A DNA stretch of 64,000 bases, from positions 62,001 through 126,000 of the forward strand of contig JAJECX010000042.1 of assembly GCA_022821805.1 (NCBI GenBank). Direction: 5' to 3'. A program made the translations under genes and the position numbers. Position 1 is the first letter of the stretch, and the number at the start of each line of letters is the position of its first letter. Below, in pieces: positions 35,777 through 45,235 of this stretch. Source of the DNA: Anaerolineae bacterium (GTDB taxonomy: Bacteria > Chloroflexota > Anaerolineae > Aggregatilineales > Phototrophicaceae). The notes under the pieces were generated by a model, which had not been told where the DNA came from, did not search any database, and worked only from the letters and a program-made list of their open reading frames with translations.

Positions 35777-37093
35777 ATGACGCAGCTAGCCTTGCGCGGT
35801 CCCATATACTCGCTGACTGCCGACCCCTTTCTCAACGCGCCCTCGGATAGCGTAGTTTACTTGTCGGACGGCGTCATTCTGATTCGCGACGGTCTCATCC
35901 TTGAGATCGGCGCCTATGCCCAACTGCGCGACACATTGCCGAGCGATATCGACCTGCGGCATTATCCGGACGCCATACTGATGCCCGGCTTCGTTGACGC
36001 CCATATCCATTATCCGCAGGTCGAAATCATCGGCTCGTATGGCGCGCAGCTATTGGAATGGCTGAACAAATATACTTTCCCGGCTGAAGCCAGGTTTGTC
36101 GATAAGGAGCGCGCGCGGCGGATCGCGGATTTCTTTGTCGCCGAGCTGCTGCGAAATGGCACGACATCGGCTTCGGTATTCTGCACTTCAGCGCCGGGCT
36201 CGGTTGACGCGGTATTCCAGGCGGCGCAGCGTCGCAATATGCTGCTGTTGGCGGGAAAGATGATGATGGACAGTCACGCGCCGGCGAACCTGGTGGATAC
36301 CGCCCAATCAAGCTATGACGATTCCAAGGCGCTGATCGAAGGCTGGCACAAGCGCGGACGCTGCTTCTACACGGTGACGCCGCGCTTCGCCCTCACCAGC
36401 AGTCCGGCGCAGTTGGAATTGGCGGGCGCCTTGATGCGCGAGTACAGCGATGTCCGCCTGCAATCGCATATATCGGAGAATCGCGCCGAAGTCGCGCGCG
36501 CCGCCGAGCTGTATCCAGCGCGCAAGCATTATACCGACATTTACGAACATTACGGGCTGTTGGACGCACGCGCAATCTACGGGCACGGCATCCATCTATC
36601 GGAAGACGAACTGCGGCGATTCTATGAGACGGGCGCCAATATCGCCCACTGCCCTACCTCGAACTTTTTCATCGGCAGCGGCCTCTTTGACATAAAAAAA
36701 GTAAGAGACGCGGCGCGACCGGTCACAGTTGGGCTGGGTACCGATGTGGGTGGCGGAACCAGCTTCTCGATGCTGCAAACGATGAGCGAAGCCTACAAAA
36801 TGGCGCAGTTGCGCGGCATCTCGTTGACGGCGACGCAGTGCTATTATCTGGCGACCTTGGGCAGCGCCGAAGCGCTCGGCCTGGCTGACCGCGTCGGCAG
36901 CTTGCGCGCCGGTTGCGAAGCCGACATTGTCGTAGTTGATCCGCGGGCGACGCCACTGCTGAAAATGCGCGCCGATGTCGCGGAGTCACTGGACGAGTTG
37001 CTCTTCGCGCTGATGATCTGCGCTGACGATCGGTCGATCGCGGCGACATACGTAGCCGGCGAACTGGTTCACGAGCGAGAGGCCGCCGTCTAG
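35777..37093 (+). CDS. guaD: Guanine deaminase-like amidohydrolase
   Basis: 438 residues from ATG 35777 (AGGT 7 bases upstream); an in-frame ATG at 35756 would add 7. The amidohydrolase metal site is visible: DAHIHYPQ, then [17 protein letters not shown] and [14 protein letters not shown]. The phrase [12 protein letters not shown] and the [10 protein letters not shown] opening are typical of guanine deaminase, which converts guanine to xanthine. With the molybdopterin dehydrogenase at 14760 it could feed purine breakdown, but that pairing is speculative. The gene ends 4 bases into the convergent glycosyltransferase gene. Confidence 0.88.
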   Translation: MTQLALRGPIYSLTADPFLNAPSDSVVYLSDGVILIRDGLILEIGAYAQLRDTLPSDIDLRHYPDAILMPGFVDAHIHYPQVEIIGSYGAQLLEWLNKYTFPAEARFVDKERARRIADFFVAELLRNGTTSASVFCTSAPGSVDAVFQAAQRRNMLLLAGKMMMDSHAPANLVDTAQSSYDDSKALIEGWHKRGRCFYTVTPRFALTSSPAQLELAGALMREYSDVRLQSHISENRAEVARAAELYPARKHYTDIYEHYGLLDARAIYGHGIHLSEDELRRFYETGANIAHCPTSNFFIGSGLFDIKKVRDAARPVTVGLGTDVGGGTSFSMLQTMSEAYKMAQLRGISLTATQCYYLATLGSAEALGLADRVGSLRAGCEADIVVVDPRATPLLKMRADVAESLDELLFALMICADDRSIAATYVAGELVHEREAAV

Positions 37094-39078
37094 CTGGCGC
37101 CGACAACTGTTACTTTTTCCAGTTCGACATACGCGCTCTCGCCGACGGGCAAACGCGCGGACGCATCGTTGATGTCGTAGAGACCGGCAATCAGTGTATA
37201 TTCGCCCGCAGGCAAATCCTCTGGAATCAGCAGGGCGTGCAAGTCCTTATAGCTCAAGCCGACTTGCCAGCTTGTTGTCGGCTTGATGCCGCCAGCGGGT
37301 TCGCTGTCTCGCTGCGCGACGAGCTTGCCCTCCTCGTCAAGCAGCTGCAGAAAGACTTTGTAGCGCCTTGGGGGTGTATCAGTCGCCAGCCAAACAATGC
37401 CCACGAGCAGATAATCCCCGCGCGCAACGAACTGTGCGCTCGTCCAGTAGTGAGACAAGCGGATGTTGTCGCCAAATAGCAGGTCCGGCGAGAGAATTTC
37501 ATCATTGAAGCTGTCATCGTCAGGCGCGATATAACGGGCAAAGCGCATATCGCCGACCCACTCCTGGCTGGCTTGATGGCTATACGCATTCAGATTGCTT
37601 TCGACCGCGCCCTCGGGATCTTGCTCCTCGCTGCCATAAAAGATGGCGAAGATCCTGCTGTGCGTCTGCGTAATCTGACGCGCTCTTGATGCGGTATCGC
37701 GCGCCTCCGCGCTGGTCGGCAAGCCGTAGACCGGCGCCTCGCCACGGTAATAGTAATCCAACACCTCGCCGAAGCCGGCGGCGCTGACCAGCACGGCGTC
37801 GCCCTCGCGCAGCTCAGATTCAATGCGCGCCGTCAATCCGCGAACGTCATCGCGCTGCAACTCAGGGTGATGATAGAGCGTGTCCAGTCCGCCCAAGAGC
37901 GCCAGCAGATAAACAGCGATGCCCAAGGCAGCCGCGAGCTTGGGAATTGCGCGCAGTGTCGTTGCGCCTTGGCCCGTCTTGAGCGTCCAAAGAATCCACA
38001 GGCCCCTTCCCAACCACAGGGCGGATGCCAGCTGCGCAGGCAGCAGGAATCGCAGATAGCGGTCGGTCAAGCCGAGATAGAGGTATGCAAGCACCGAGAT
38101 GACAGCCCACGCGAGCGGGAGCGCCATATTCCACAGCGGGCTTCGGCGAGCCGCCGCCGGAATCAATCCGAAGAGCAGGAAGAGCCAGACGACGAAACTC
38201 AGGTTTCCTGTACTCAATTCGAAGGCGCTGCCGAAGGCGAAGAATCCCAGAATCTGCCGAATCGTTTCATCCAGTGGCAGCGGCTGCGAGAGATTCGGCT
38301 GCGCGTTCAGCTGCGAGACGGCGACCGGCAGCCAGGGCAGAAACAGAAAAAATGTGATGACAAAAGGAAGCAACACACCTAGCCAGCGCGCCGAGGATAG
38401 CCGCCTCGATCGCGGGGCTGATCCCGAGCGCAAGAGAGCAGCGCAGAATGCGAGCGCCACCAGCGCCACTTGCGTCAGCATCACCAGGGCGTAGGCGACA
38501 TGGGTATACATTCCCAACGCATTGACAAGACCCAGCCCAATGAGTTGACCCCGGGCCCCGCCTTCATCAGCGTTGGACGATCGACGGCTAAGCAAACCGA
38601 CATACAGCCACATACTCGCAGCTGCGACCGCCGTCAACATGGCGTACATACGCGCTTCCTGAGCGTAGTAGATGCTGAAACTGTTGAGCGCTACCAGCGC
38701 CGCCGCTGCCAGACCTGCTAGGGGATGGAAGAGTCGCGTCCCAAGCGCGTAGGTCCAGGCGACGCTGAGAATGCTGAAGAGAGCCGAAAGCAGGCGCAGC
38801 GCAAATTCGGACGAGCCGGTCAGGTCCTGCCACCAGCCCAGCAGCGTGAAATAGGCGGGCACATGCACGTTGTTCTGCAAGTGCGGAATCAGCTCGGGCA
38901 GCGTCCGCAGCGAATGCGCGTAGGCGACGCCTTCGTCATACCAGAGTGATTGCGCGCCGAGCCGGTGAAAACGGACGGCGCTCGCCAGCAAGAGGATGAC
39001 AATTGCCAGCGCCACATAATGCGCATGTTGATTGAATCTGGGTGACGGCGCTTGTTCCAGTCGCAACCGGTCAATCAT
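37090..39078 (-). CDS. GT39-like membrane glycosyltransferase
   Basis: 662 residues with about ten membrane segments. The first loop holds LWYDEGVAYAHSL, whose Asp-Glu is the expected catalytic pair of polyprenol-phosphate-sugar-dependent GT-C enzymes (PMT/ArnT-like). The C-terminal 200 residues are soluble and end with a beta-sandwich-like region (PPRRYKVFLQLLDEEGKLVAQRDSEP). It would transfer a lipid-linked sugar to an extracytoplasmic acceptor. The start ATG overlaps the stop of the GH-A gene upstream by 4 bases, so the two are probably co-translated. Confidence 0.85.
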   Translation of the reverse strand: MIDRLRLEQAPSPRFNQHAHYVALAIVILLLASAVRFHRLGAQSLWYDEGVAYAHSLRTLPELIPHLQNNVHVPAYFTLLGWWQDLTGSSEFALRLLSALFSILSVAWTYALGTRLFHPLAGLAAAALVALNSFSIYYAQEARMYAMLTAVAAASMWLYVGLLSRRSSNADEGGARGQLIGLGLVNALGMYTHVAYALVMLTQVALVALAFCAALLRSGSAPRSRRLSSARWLGVLLPFVITFFLFLPWLPVAVSQLNAQPNLSQPLPLDETIRQILGFFAFGSAFELSTGNLSFVVWLFLLFGLIPAAARRSPLWNMALPLAWAVISVLAYLYLGLTDRYLRFLLPAQLASALWLGRGLWILWTLKTGQGATTLRAIPKLAAALGIAVYLLALLGGLDTLYHHPELQRDDVRGLTARIESELREGDAVLVSAAGFGEVLDYYYRGEAPVYGLPTSAEARDTASRARQITQTHSRIFAIFYGSEEQDPEGAVESNLNAYSHQASQEWVGDMRFARYIAPDDDSFNDEILSPDLLFGDNIRLSHYWTSAQFVARGDYLLVGIVWLATDTPPRRYKVFLQLLDEEGKLVAQRDSEPAGGIKPTTSWQVGLSYKDLHALLIPEDLPAGEYTLIAGLYDINDASARLPVGESAYVELEKVTVVGAS

Positions 39079-40811
39079 CGCAAGCGCTCTCGCAGCGCCA
39101 AAGCCGCCGAGCCAAACGCGACGAACAGAAGCGCGCTGCCGGTAGCCAGCCAGGAGAGCAGCCGGCTCAGACTACGATCATAGACAGCGATCTCATCCAC
39201 GATGATAGGTCCGTCGCCAAATGTTATGCGCCGCGTCCGCGCCAGCCCGGACGAAAGCTCAATTCGCGTCATGCGCCAACCAGCGCCATCCGCGCCGCTC
39301 GAACGCCAGCGGAGGTCGATGGCGGTGCCGCGGGCGCTGAAGTCCAGACCCGATTCGAAAATGGCAGCGCTGCCGAAGCGCGCGCTTGGATCGGCAATGA
39401 CATCACCGGCGCGCTGGATCTGCCAAGTCTCGGCTTGATGCCTCCCGCGGTACAAAACCGGCTGCTGATCCGCTATGTACTCTTTGACTCGGTCATAAAC
39501 CGGCAGCGGCGTAAAGGTCGGCTTGTCCGGCTGATAATCCGGTTCCCCCATGCGGAAGTAATAAAAGGCTTGATCAGCTTCAAAGGGGTCTTTGCGCGTG
39601 AAGAACCAGTACATCACATTGCCGACCCAGGGCCATTCGCGCTGGATGCGCTCGTAGAAGATCGGCATATAGCGCGCCGCCTGCTCTTCGGTGACGTTGC
39701 CATAGGCGCCATAAAGGCTGATTTGCTCGGGCGGCAGCTCGGCATCAAGCGTGGCGTTCCAAGCCGCTTCACTGAGCCAAATTGGCTTGTGGGCATCGCC
39801 ATTGCGCGCCATGATGTCGCGATAATAGGTGTGGCGGGCTACGTTGACCGATGTCGCCCGCAGCCGTCTATCGCTGGGTCCGCTGCGCAACCCGTAACCC
39901 TGGGCTGAGAGCGCATCGAAGCATTCGCCGCCGCCGTGATCGTATAGTAATTGCAAGAAAACCAGATCGCTCAAATCACGCGATACATCCATAGCGATGG
40001 TCGGGGCGATGGCGCCGCTGATGACGACGATGGTCGGGTCGACCGCCTTCAGCGCCTCGTAGGCGCGACAAAGCAATTCGGCGTAGCCGGCCGGATCAAT
40101 CGGCGCATTGCCCCATTCGGGATAGATATTCGGCTCATTCCAGATCTGGTAGTGAGTGATTCGCCCGCGATAGCGCTCGGCTACCGCGATGGCGTAGTTG
40201 ACGAAGTCCTGGAAGTCATCCGGCGGGGCGCGGTCGCCGGCAGCCGGGTCGGCTCGCGACCAAGCCGGCGGATTGCTGAGGCGCGTCATCAGACGCAAGC
40301 CATGCGCTTCTGTCAATTCAACGATCTGATCGTATTTTATCCAGGTGTCGATGGTGTCCGGCGCTCCATCGCCATCGCGATCAAGTCTGGAATCGGTGAA
40401 TAGACCGCGGCCATCGACCTCGAGATCTTCCCAGGGAAACTCCTGCCGCAGCCAGACAAAGCCGGCGTCGCGGATCATGCGCAGCATTGCTTCAATCTTC
40501 GGGCGCTCGACTTCCTGTTCCAGGAAGGTGTTAATGCCGTAAGGGATGGCGGCTTTGTTCGCGATTGGCGCCAGCGGCTCGGTCTCAAGCGGATAGCGAA
40601 TGAGGTTTCCCGCCACTTCCACCAAGCCGCGTATCTGGCTATGAGCGGCTTCCTCGCCCGTCTGCGACCAGAGGAATTGCCAGACCAAGCCACGGCTGCG
40701 CAAGTCCAAACCCAGCAAGATCAAGATGAGAAGGATCGCCAGGGCAATGATCGCTGCGCGCTTGCGCCATGACATCAAGGCAATCTGTCGCGTGTTCGAC
40801 ATGCGGCGCAT
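39075..40811 (-). CDS. Membrane-anchored clan GH-A glycoside hydrolase-like protein
   Basis: 578 residues with one N-terminal membrane anchor (about 18-36) and an extracytoplasmic TIM barrel. Glu226 in YQIWNEPN is the predicted acid/base and Glu348 in PIWLSEAAW the nucleophile, the arrangement of clan GH-A families such as GH39 and GH5. A second hydrophobic stretch near the C-terminus (LLSWLATGSALLFVAFGSAAL) may be another anchor. The substrate is unknown. Coupling to a GT39-like enzyme suggests envelope glycan turnover. ATG 40802 is an alternative start. Confidence 0.8.
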   Translation of the reverse strand: MRRMSNTRQIALMSWRKRAAIIALAILLILILLGLDLRSRGLVWQFLWSQTGEEAAHSQIRGLVEVAGNLIRYPLETEPLAPIANKAAIPYGINTFLEQEVERPKIEAMLRMIRDAGFVWLRQEFPWEDLEVDGRGLFTDSRLDRDGDGAPDTIDTWIKYDQIVELTEAHGLRLMTRLSNPPAWSRADPAAGDRAPPDDFQDFVNYAIAVAERYRGRITHYQIWNEPNIYPEWGNAPIDPAGYAELLCRAYEALKAVDPTIVVISGAIAPTIAMDVSRDLSDLVFLQLLYDHGGGECFDALSAQGYGLRSGPSDRRLRATSVNVARHTYYRDIMARNGDAHKPIWLSEAAWNATLDAELPPEQISLYGAYGNVTEEQAARYMPIFYERIQREWPWVGNVMYWFFTRKDPFEADQAFYYFRMGEPDYQPDKPTFTPLPVYDRVKEYIADQQPVLYRGRHQAETWQIQRAGDVIADPSARFGSAAIFESGLDFSARGTAIDLRWRSSGADGAGWRMTRIELSSGLARTRRITFGDGPIIVDEIAVYDRSLSRLLSWLATGSALLFVAFGSAALALRERLR

Positions 40812-40966
40812 TATAGTTCAGGCGGGTCGAGTGGAATAGCGCGGCAAGGCGCCAAGTAGGCAATCCCGCATTCGCAGGCGCCTGTCGCGCATTGTAAAGG
40901 CAGGAGCAGATTTTGAATCATCCGCCGATATATGGTTAACTTGATGCATGAAATGCCGGTGCTGAT

Positions 40967-42436
40967 ATGTGCTTCCGTTTCTGCTTCATGGCGCTAACTC
41001 TCCTGCTGATGCCCTTTGCCGCCAGCGCGCAAGGCATCGTCGAGAGCGCCGAATGCCAGGATACGCCCTACGGTTATGACGCGCGCTGCGGTTATGCGCT
41101 GCTGCCGCAGGACTATGAGAATCCAGGCGACAGCCGGGTTGCGATCTACTTCTCGGTTATCCATGGCGCGAGCGGCGAGAAGCAGCCGGATCCGCTCGTT
41201 TATCTCGTCGGCGGACCGGGCAGCAGCGGCTCGCAACTCTTGCAGACCTCCTTCCGAAAATACTTGCGCGCCTTCGCCAGCGAGCGAGACATCATTATCA
41301 TCGACCAGCGCGGCACGGGGAATTCGTCGCCGCGCCTCTATTGCAGCGAGGTATGGGAGCGGCTTAACGAAATCCTGCAGAGCCACCATCGCGATCATGC
41401 CGAATTGATGCTGGAAATCCTGACCGACTGCCACCAACGCTTGGCCCGCGCCGGTGTGCGCTTCCATGCCTACCACAGCGACAACAACGCGCGCGATATC
41501 GTCAATGTCCTGCTGGCGCTGGGTTATGAGCAGTGGAATCTGGTCGGCGTGTCATACGGATCGCGCCTGGCGCTGGTGATGATGCGCGATTACCCGCAGT
41601 ACATTCGCAGCGTCATCCTCGATTCGGTCTATCCGCCACAAGCCGATATCTACGTCGACACCTATTATCACGGGGAACGGGCGCTGCGGGCGCTCTTCGA
41701 CGCCTGCGCCAATTCAGCGCGCTGCAAAGCCCGCTATCCCGACCTGGATGTCATTTTCTATCGACTCTATGATCGCCTGAATATGACGCCAATGATGGCG
41801 AGTTATTCGCCGCCGCGCTTCCAAACCTTGGAAATCGAGATCAGCGGCTACCGGCTTTATGACTGGGTCTTCAGCTGGCTCTACGAGGTCGGCTCCATCC
41901 AGCAGATTCCGCAGATCATATACGACCTGGATCGCGGTCGCGCGCATAATGCGGTTCGCCTTGGCGCCGCATACGAGGCGAATATGACCTCGCTCAGCCT
42001 GGGCATGCATTACACCGTGCAATGCCAAGAGGAGTACGGCGAGTCGGTCTATCGCGATTATGCCAGTTTGCTGGCGACGCATCCGCATCTGAGCGGCTAC
42101 CTGCGCTATGCCGTCGAGGGAGCGGCGACCTTGCCGCGGCTCTGCGACATGTGGCTGGCGCAAGCGCGACCCGCCAGCGTCAATGATCCAGTCGAAAGCG
42201 ATGTGCCCGCCCTGCTGCTTTCCGGCAACTTCGACCCGATCACGCCGCCGCAATATGCCGATATGGCAGGCGAGACGCTGACGACTTCATACAATTTCGT
42301 CTTGCCACACGTCGGGCATGGCGTGCTGCGCTCGGATCGCTGCGCCGTTGACATCGCCGTCGAATTCATCAACGCGCCCTATAGCGAGCCGGACAACAGC
42401 TGCATCGCCGACACGCGCGCCATCGTGTTTGATTGA
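40967..42436 (+). CDS. Secreted alpha/beta hydrolase, S33 peptidase-like
   Basis: 489 residues with a signal peptide (MALTLLLMPFAASAQG). The oxyanion region is LVYLVGGPGSSGSQ and the nucleophile Ser196 lies in GVSYGS. Asp in SGNFDPITPP and His in LPHVGHGVL complete the triad, and the C-terminus is TAP-like. Relatives are proline iminopeptidases and tripeptidyl aminopeptidases that trim short peptides outside the cell. This would supply the oligopeptide transporter encoded at 45236-51029, although it has its own upstream gap. Confidence 0.85.
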   Translation: MCFRFCFMALTLLLMPFAASAQGIVESAECQDTPYGYDARCGYALLPQDYENPGDSRVAIYFSVIHGASGEKQPDPLVYLVGGPGSSGSQLLQTSFRKYLRAFASERDIIIIDQRGTGNSSPRLYCSEVWERLNEILQSHHRDHAELMLEILTDCHQRLARAGVRFHAYHSDNNARDIVNVLLALGYEQWNLVGVSYGSRLALVMMRDYPQYIRSVILDSVYPPQADIYVDTYYHGERALRALFDACANSARCKARYPDLDVIFYRLYDRLNMTPMMASYSPPRFQTLEIEISGYRLYDWVFSWLYEVGSIQQIPQIIYDLDRGRAHNAVRLGAAYEANMTSLSLGMHYTVQCQEEYGESVYRDYASLLATHPHLSGYLRYAVEGAATLPRLCDMWLAQARPASVNDPVESDVPALLLSGNFDPITPPQYADMAGETLTTSYNFVLPHVGHGVLRSDRCAVDIAVEFINAPYSEPDNSCIADTRAIVFD

Positions 42437-42610
42437 TAGCGCGCTAGGGAAAAACCTATGCGGCAAGCATGCGTTATTTGACTTGCGCGCCTTGATGCGC
42501 TACATTTCGCATATTAACTGCATTTTGTTGGCGCCTGTCGCGGATTCTTGCCGATTGTGGTCGCAGCGCGAGCGCTCTTTTCTAACAGAATGGTTTTGCG
42601 AAAGTCGAAA

Positions 42611-43453
42611 ATGAACGAGATTGAAAAATACGAATTTGACCGACTGGGATACCTCATCATCAAGGGCTTTCTTAATGATGCCGAGATTAGGAGTCTCTCA
42701 GCCGCAGTCGATGCCGCTGAAGAAGACGCGCTCGCGCAGGTCGAGCGTCCGCCGGACAAGATCAGCGCTTATGGGCTCGAATACCGTCACAACCGCGAAA
42801 AAGGCTATTATGTCAGTGGCGCCGGTGGAGAAGGCAATACACTGCTAATTGATGAATTCTTTAACATGGATCCTGCTTTTGATGTCCTGGTCGATCATGC
42901 GCCAACCATGACCTACATCCGGGCGATCATCCAGGAACGACCGACGATCAACAATTCCGAAATTCGCATACGCTACCCTGGCAACCAAACCGCGGCGCAT
43001 TGCGGCGGACCTGTTGGCTTGAAGCTGCGGTATTACTACAACGCCGCGGGAATCAACTGCATGATGGTCAGGATGGTCTATTTCGTGCACGATGTTGAGC
43101 CGGGCCAAGGGGAATTCTGCGTCGTTCCGGCAACCCACAAGAGCAATATGGCTTCGCCCTACGAAGGCGCTGATCCCGACAAAGAACCAGGCATGATCGG
43201 TCTTCCCGTCAAAGCCGGCGACGCCATCCTTTTCACCGAGAACCTGCGTCACGGCGGATTGACCAACCACTCGCGGCAAACCCGAAAAACGATCCATGTC
43301 GGTTACGGTCCGTTTTGGATGAAATCGCAGAACCACAGCACAATGGATGAGGAGCCCTACATCCTTCCGCGTACCTTCGCCCGCTATTCGCAAGAGCAGC
43401 GCCTGCTCTTCCGCGCGCACACCACCCTGCTTGACGACGGCAACCAGCAATGA
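42611..43453 (+). CDS. PhyH-family dioxygenase with altered iron motif
   Basis: 280 residues, start MNEIEKYEFDRLGYLIIKGF typical of phytanoyl-CoA dioxygenase relatives. The usual HxD iron motif appears as H130-C131-G132 (QTAAHCGGP), with the distal His at 214 (NLRHGGLTNHS) and GDAILF before it. The family uses Fe(II) and 2-oxoglutarate to hydroxylate small molecules. A Gly in place of Asp is known from halogenases of this fold, but this branch may simply use another ligand. The stop overlaps the next gene (ATGA), so it is co-translated with a hydrolase. Confidence 0.85.
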   Translation: MNEIEKYEFDRLGYLIIKGFLNDAEIRSLSAAVDAAEEDALAQVERPPDKISAYGLEYRHNREKGYYVSGAGGEGNTLLIDEFFNMDPAFDVLVDHAPTMTYIRAIIQERPTINNSEIRIRYPGNQTAAHCGGPVGLKLRYYYNAAGINCMMVRMVYFVHDVEPGQGEFCVVPATHKSNMASPYEGADPDKEPGMIGLPVKAGDAILFTENLRHGGLTNHSRQTRKTIHVGYGPFWMKSQNHSTMDEEPYILPRTFARYSQEQRLLFRAHTTLLDDGNQQ

Positions 43454-44289
43454 TAGAAATCCAGCGGCGCGAGTTGGCGGGCATCCCCTGTATCACCTTG
43501 CGCGACGAGGGCGTTGACGAGGCGCCGGTCATCATCCACTATCATGGCTGGACCGGCAGCAAGGGCGCCGTCGAGACGCCCGATCAGAGTCAGGCGCAGC
43601 TGGCATCAGCTGGATTTCTGGTGGTGGCGCCCGATTGTTACGAACACGGCGAGCGGGCGACCGACGCCTGGTTCCGCGCCCAATTCAACGGCTGGGCTTT
43701 CATTTGCCAGGCGATGGACGAGACCCGTCAAGAGGCGGGCGCCTTATTCGAGGCGGTAATGACATTGCCCTACGCTTCCGCGCGCAATCCGCAGGTGACC
43801 GGCGGCTCCATGGGCGGTTTGATCGCGCAGATAGTATTCGCCGAGAACAATCAATTTGTCTCGATGGCGTCGGTGGTGGGCCGCTCCAGCTTCTACCAAG
43901 CCGATGAATGGTGCCAAGAAGCGCAACGAGGCAGCTGGTGCGACGACTGGTGCGCCGAGCAGGCCACCCAATCGCATCCTGAGCGCTTCATCGACCGCCC
44001 GCTTCTCTTCATCGACGGCGCCCTTGATACCGACTGCCCGGCCGAGACGAACGCCGAGACCGTTCGCCTGATCAACGCCGCCGGCGGACGAGCCGAACAC
44101 TTCGTCGATCCGGACTTCGGTCATGGCTTCTCGCCGGCGATGCGCGAGAAGTTCGTCGATTGGCTCATCGCGCACGGGAAACCGCCTTTGGCAACCCCAC
44201 CCCCCGGCCACCTCCCGTCGGGTCAGTGTCTACGCGACTCCAAAGCATTGGAGAGGGGGAGCGCAGTGAATCTGGCATGTAGCATGTGA
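43450..44289 (+). CDS. Dienelactone-hydrolase-like alpha/beta hydrolase with odd tail
   Basis: 279 residues. The fold opens with VIIHYHGWTGSKG, then nucleophile Ser120 in GGSMGG, Asp193 (GALDTDCP) and His225 (DFGHGFSP). The natural end should be near residue 248 (FVDWLIAHGKPP). The last 30 residues come from C-rich repeat-like DNA (44190-44260) and look foreign to the fold. ATGA overlap with the PhyH gene suggests it hydrolyses an ester or lactone made or used by that enzyme. The substrate is unknown. Confidence 0.82.
   Translation: MIEIQRRELAGIPCITLRDEGVDEAPVIIHYHGWTGSKGAVETPDQSQAQLASAGFLVVAPDCYEHGERATDAWFRAQFNGWAFICQAMDETRQEAGALFEAVMTLPYASARNPQVTGGSMGGLIAQIVFAENNQFVSMASVVGRSSFYQADEWCQEAQRGSWCDDWCAEQATQSHPERFIDRPLLFIDGALDTDCPAETNAETVRLINAAGGRAEHFVDPDFGHGFSPAMREKFVDWLIAHGKPPLATPPPGHLPSGQCLRDSKALERGSAVNLACSM
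44190..44262. repeat. C-rich / palindromic repeat overlapping a gene end
   Basis: ACCCCACCCCCCGGCCACCTCC at the left and GGAGAGGGGGAG at the right form a loose inverted repeat. The middle TGTCTACGCG is shared with 61583-61591 and is close to 46976-46984. It supplies the last codons of the upstream hydrolase, similar to the insertion inside mod at 29738. Confidence 0.5.
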
Positions 44290-44357
44290 TCGGCGTCGCA
44301 ACACGAAGTACCGCAGAAAACAAAGGTGATTCGACCATTAAGCAAGGTTACTAGACT

Positions 44358-45104
44358 GTGAATTTGCAGCATGATGTTAACAAGATTGTCGCCGAAATAG
44401 ACGCGCGCAGCTATTGCGTCATCCCCTCAGTGATCTCGCCGGAAGAGGCCGACGAAGCGCGTACGATTTTGGAAAGCCTGCTCGCGGCGGAAGCGACCGA
44501 CGCATCGCGCGCGGCAAAGACCCAGCGCGTCGGCGGCATCGCGGTCAAGCATCCGATCTTCGTCGAGCTGATGGCGCATCCGCTGATCGTGGCGATCTGG
44601 AAAAAGTATCTCGACGAAGATGTCATCTGCTCGACTTGGACCGCCAATACAAGCTACCCCGGATTCGGCGCCTACAAATGGCATCCGGATTTCCCCTTCC
44701 AATGGCTGAATTATCCCTGGCCCGAGAACCCGGTCAGCGGGCAGACGATCTGGCTGCTCGACGACTTCTCGGCGGAGAACGGCGGTACCGGCATCATGCC
44801 GGGCAGCCACCAAAAAGGGCATCGGCCGCCAGCCGAGATGATCGACAAATGGCACCCGGATGGCGAAATCCTCACGGGCATTCGCGGCAGCGTCATGGTC
44901 TATCACGGCGCGACCTGGCACACCGCGCGCCCCAACAACAGCGACAAACCGCGCAGCGCGCTGCTGGGCATGTATACGCGCCCCTGTTACATCACCCAGG
45001 AAGATATGCTGGCGCAGCTCAGATTCATCGCCAACCCGCCCGATATCGTGCGGCAGTTGATGGGCGCACAGCGACGTCAGCCGACTATCATCGCCAATCG
45101 CTAG
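44358..45104 (+). CDS. PhyH-family dioxygenase (canonical iron site)
   Basis: 248 residues, GTG start. The iron triad is complete: His109-x-Asp111 (KWHPDFPF) and a distal His near 188 (GATWHTARPNN), with an Arg for 2-oxoglutarate a few residues later. PGSHQKGH is the family turn. It would catalyse Fe(II)/2-oxoglutarate-dependent hydroxylation of a small molecule. It differs from the 42611 protein at the HxD position, so the two flanking PhyH genes probably do different reactions. It is followed by the oligopeptide-type transporter. Confidence 0.88.
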   Translation: MNLQHDVNKIVAEIDARSYCVIPSVISPEEADEARTILESLLAAEATDASRAAKTQRVGGIAVKHPIFVELMAHPLIVAIWKKYLDEDVICSTWTANTSYPGFGAYKWHPDFPFQWLNYPWPENPVSGQTIWLLDDFSAENGGTGIMPGSHQKGHRPPAEMIDKWHPDGEILTGIRGSVMVYHGATWHTARPNNSDKPRSALLGMYTRPCYITQEDMLAQLRFIANPPDIVRQLMGAQRRQPTIIANR

Positions 45105-45168
45105 CTGGCTCGGGCGGAAGTTGATGGTGGTGTCGTATTGGCAGCGAGCAATTCAAGAGGAGGAATTA

Positions 45169-45219
45169 TTGAAGCGATCAGCCTTGCAGAAGACTTTCGA
45201 CCGTCGTGTACCGCGATAA
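45169..45219 (+). CDS. Possible 16-residue leader peptide
   Basis: A TTG codon follows a near-perfect Shine-Dalgarno (GAGGAGG, 5-6 bases upstream) and opens a 16-residue frame, MKRSALQKTFDRRVPR, ending 16 bases before the transporter binding-protein gene. The peptide is basic. It could be a regulatory leader or a remnant of a lost gene. There is no homology to support it. Confidence 0.25.
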   Translation: MKRSALQKTFDRRVPR

Positions 45220-45235
45220 CCATTAGGAGACAAAA

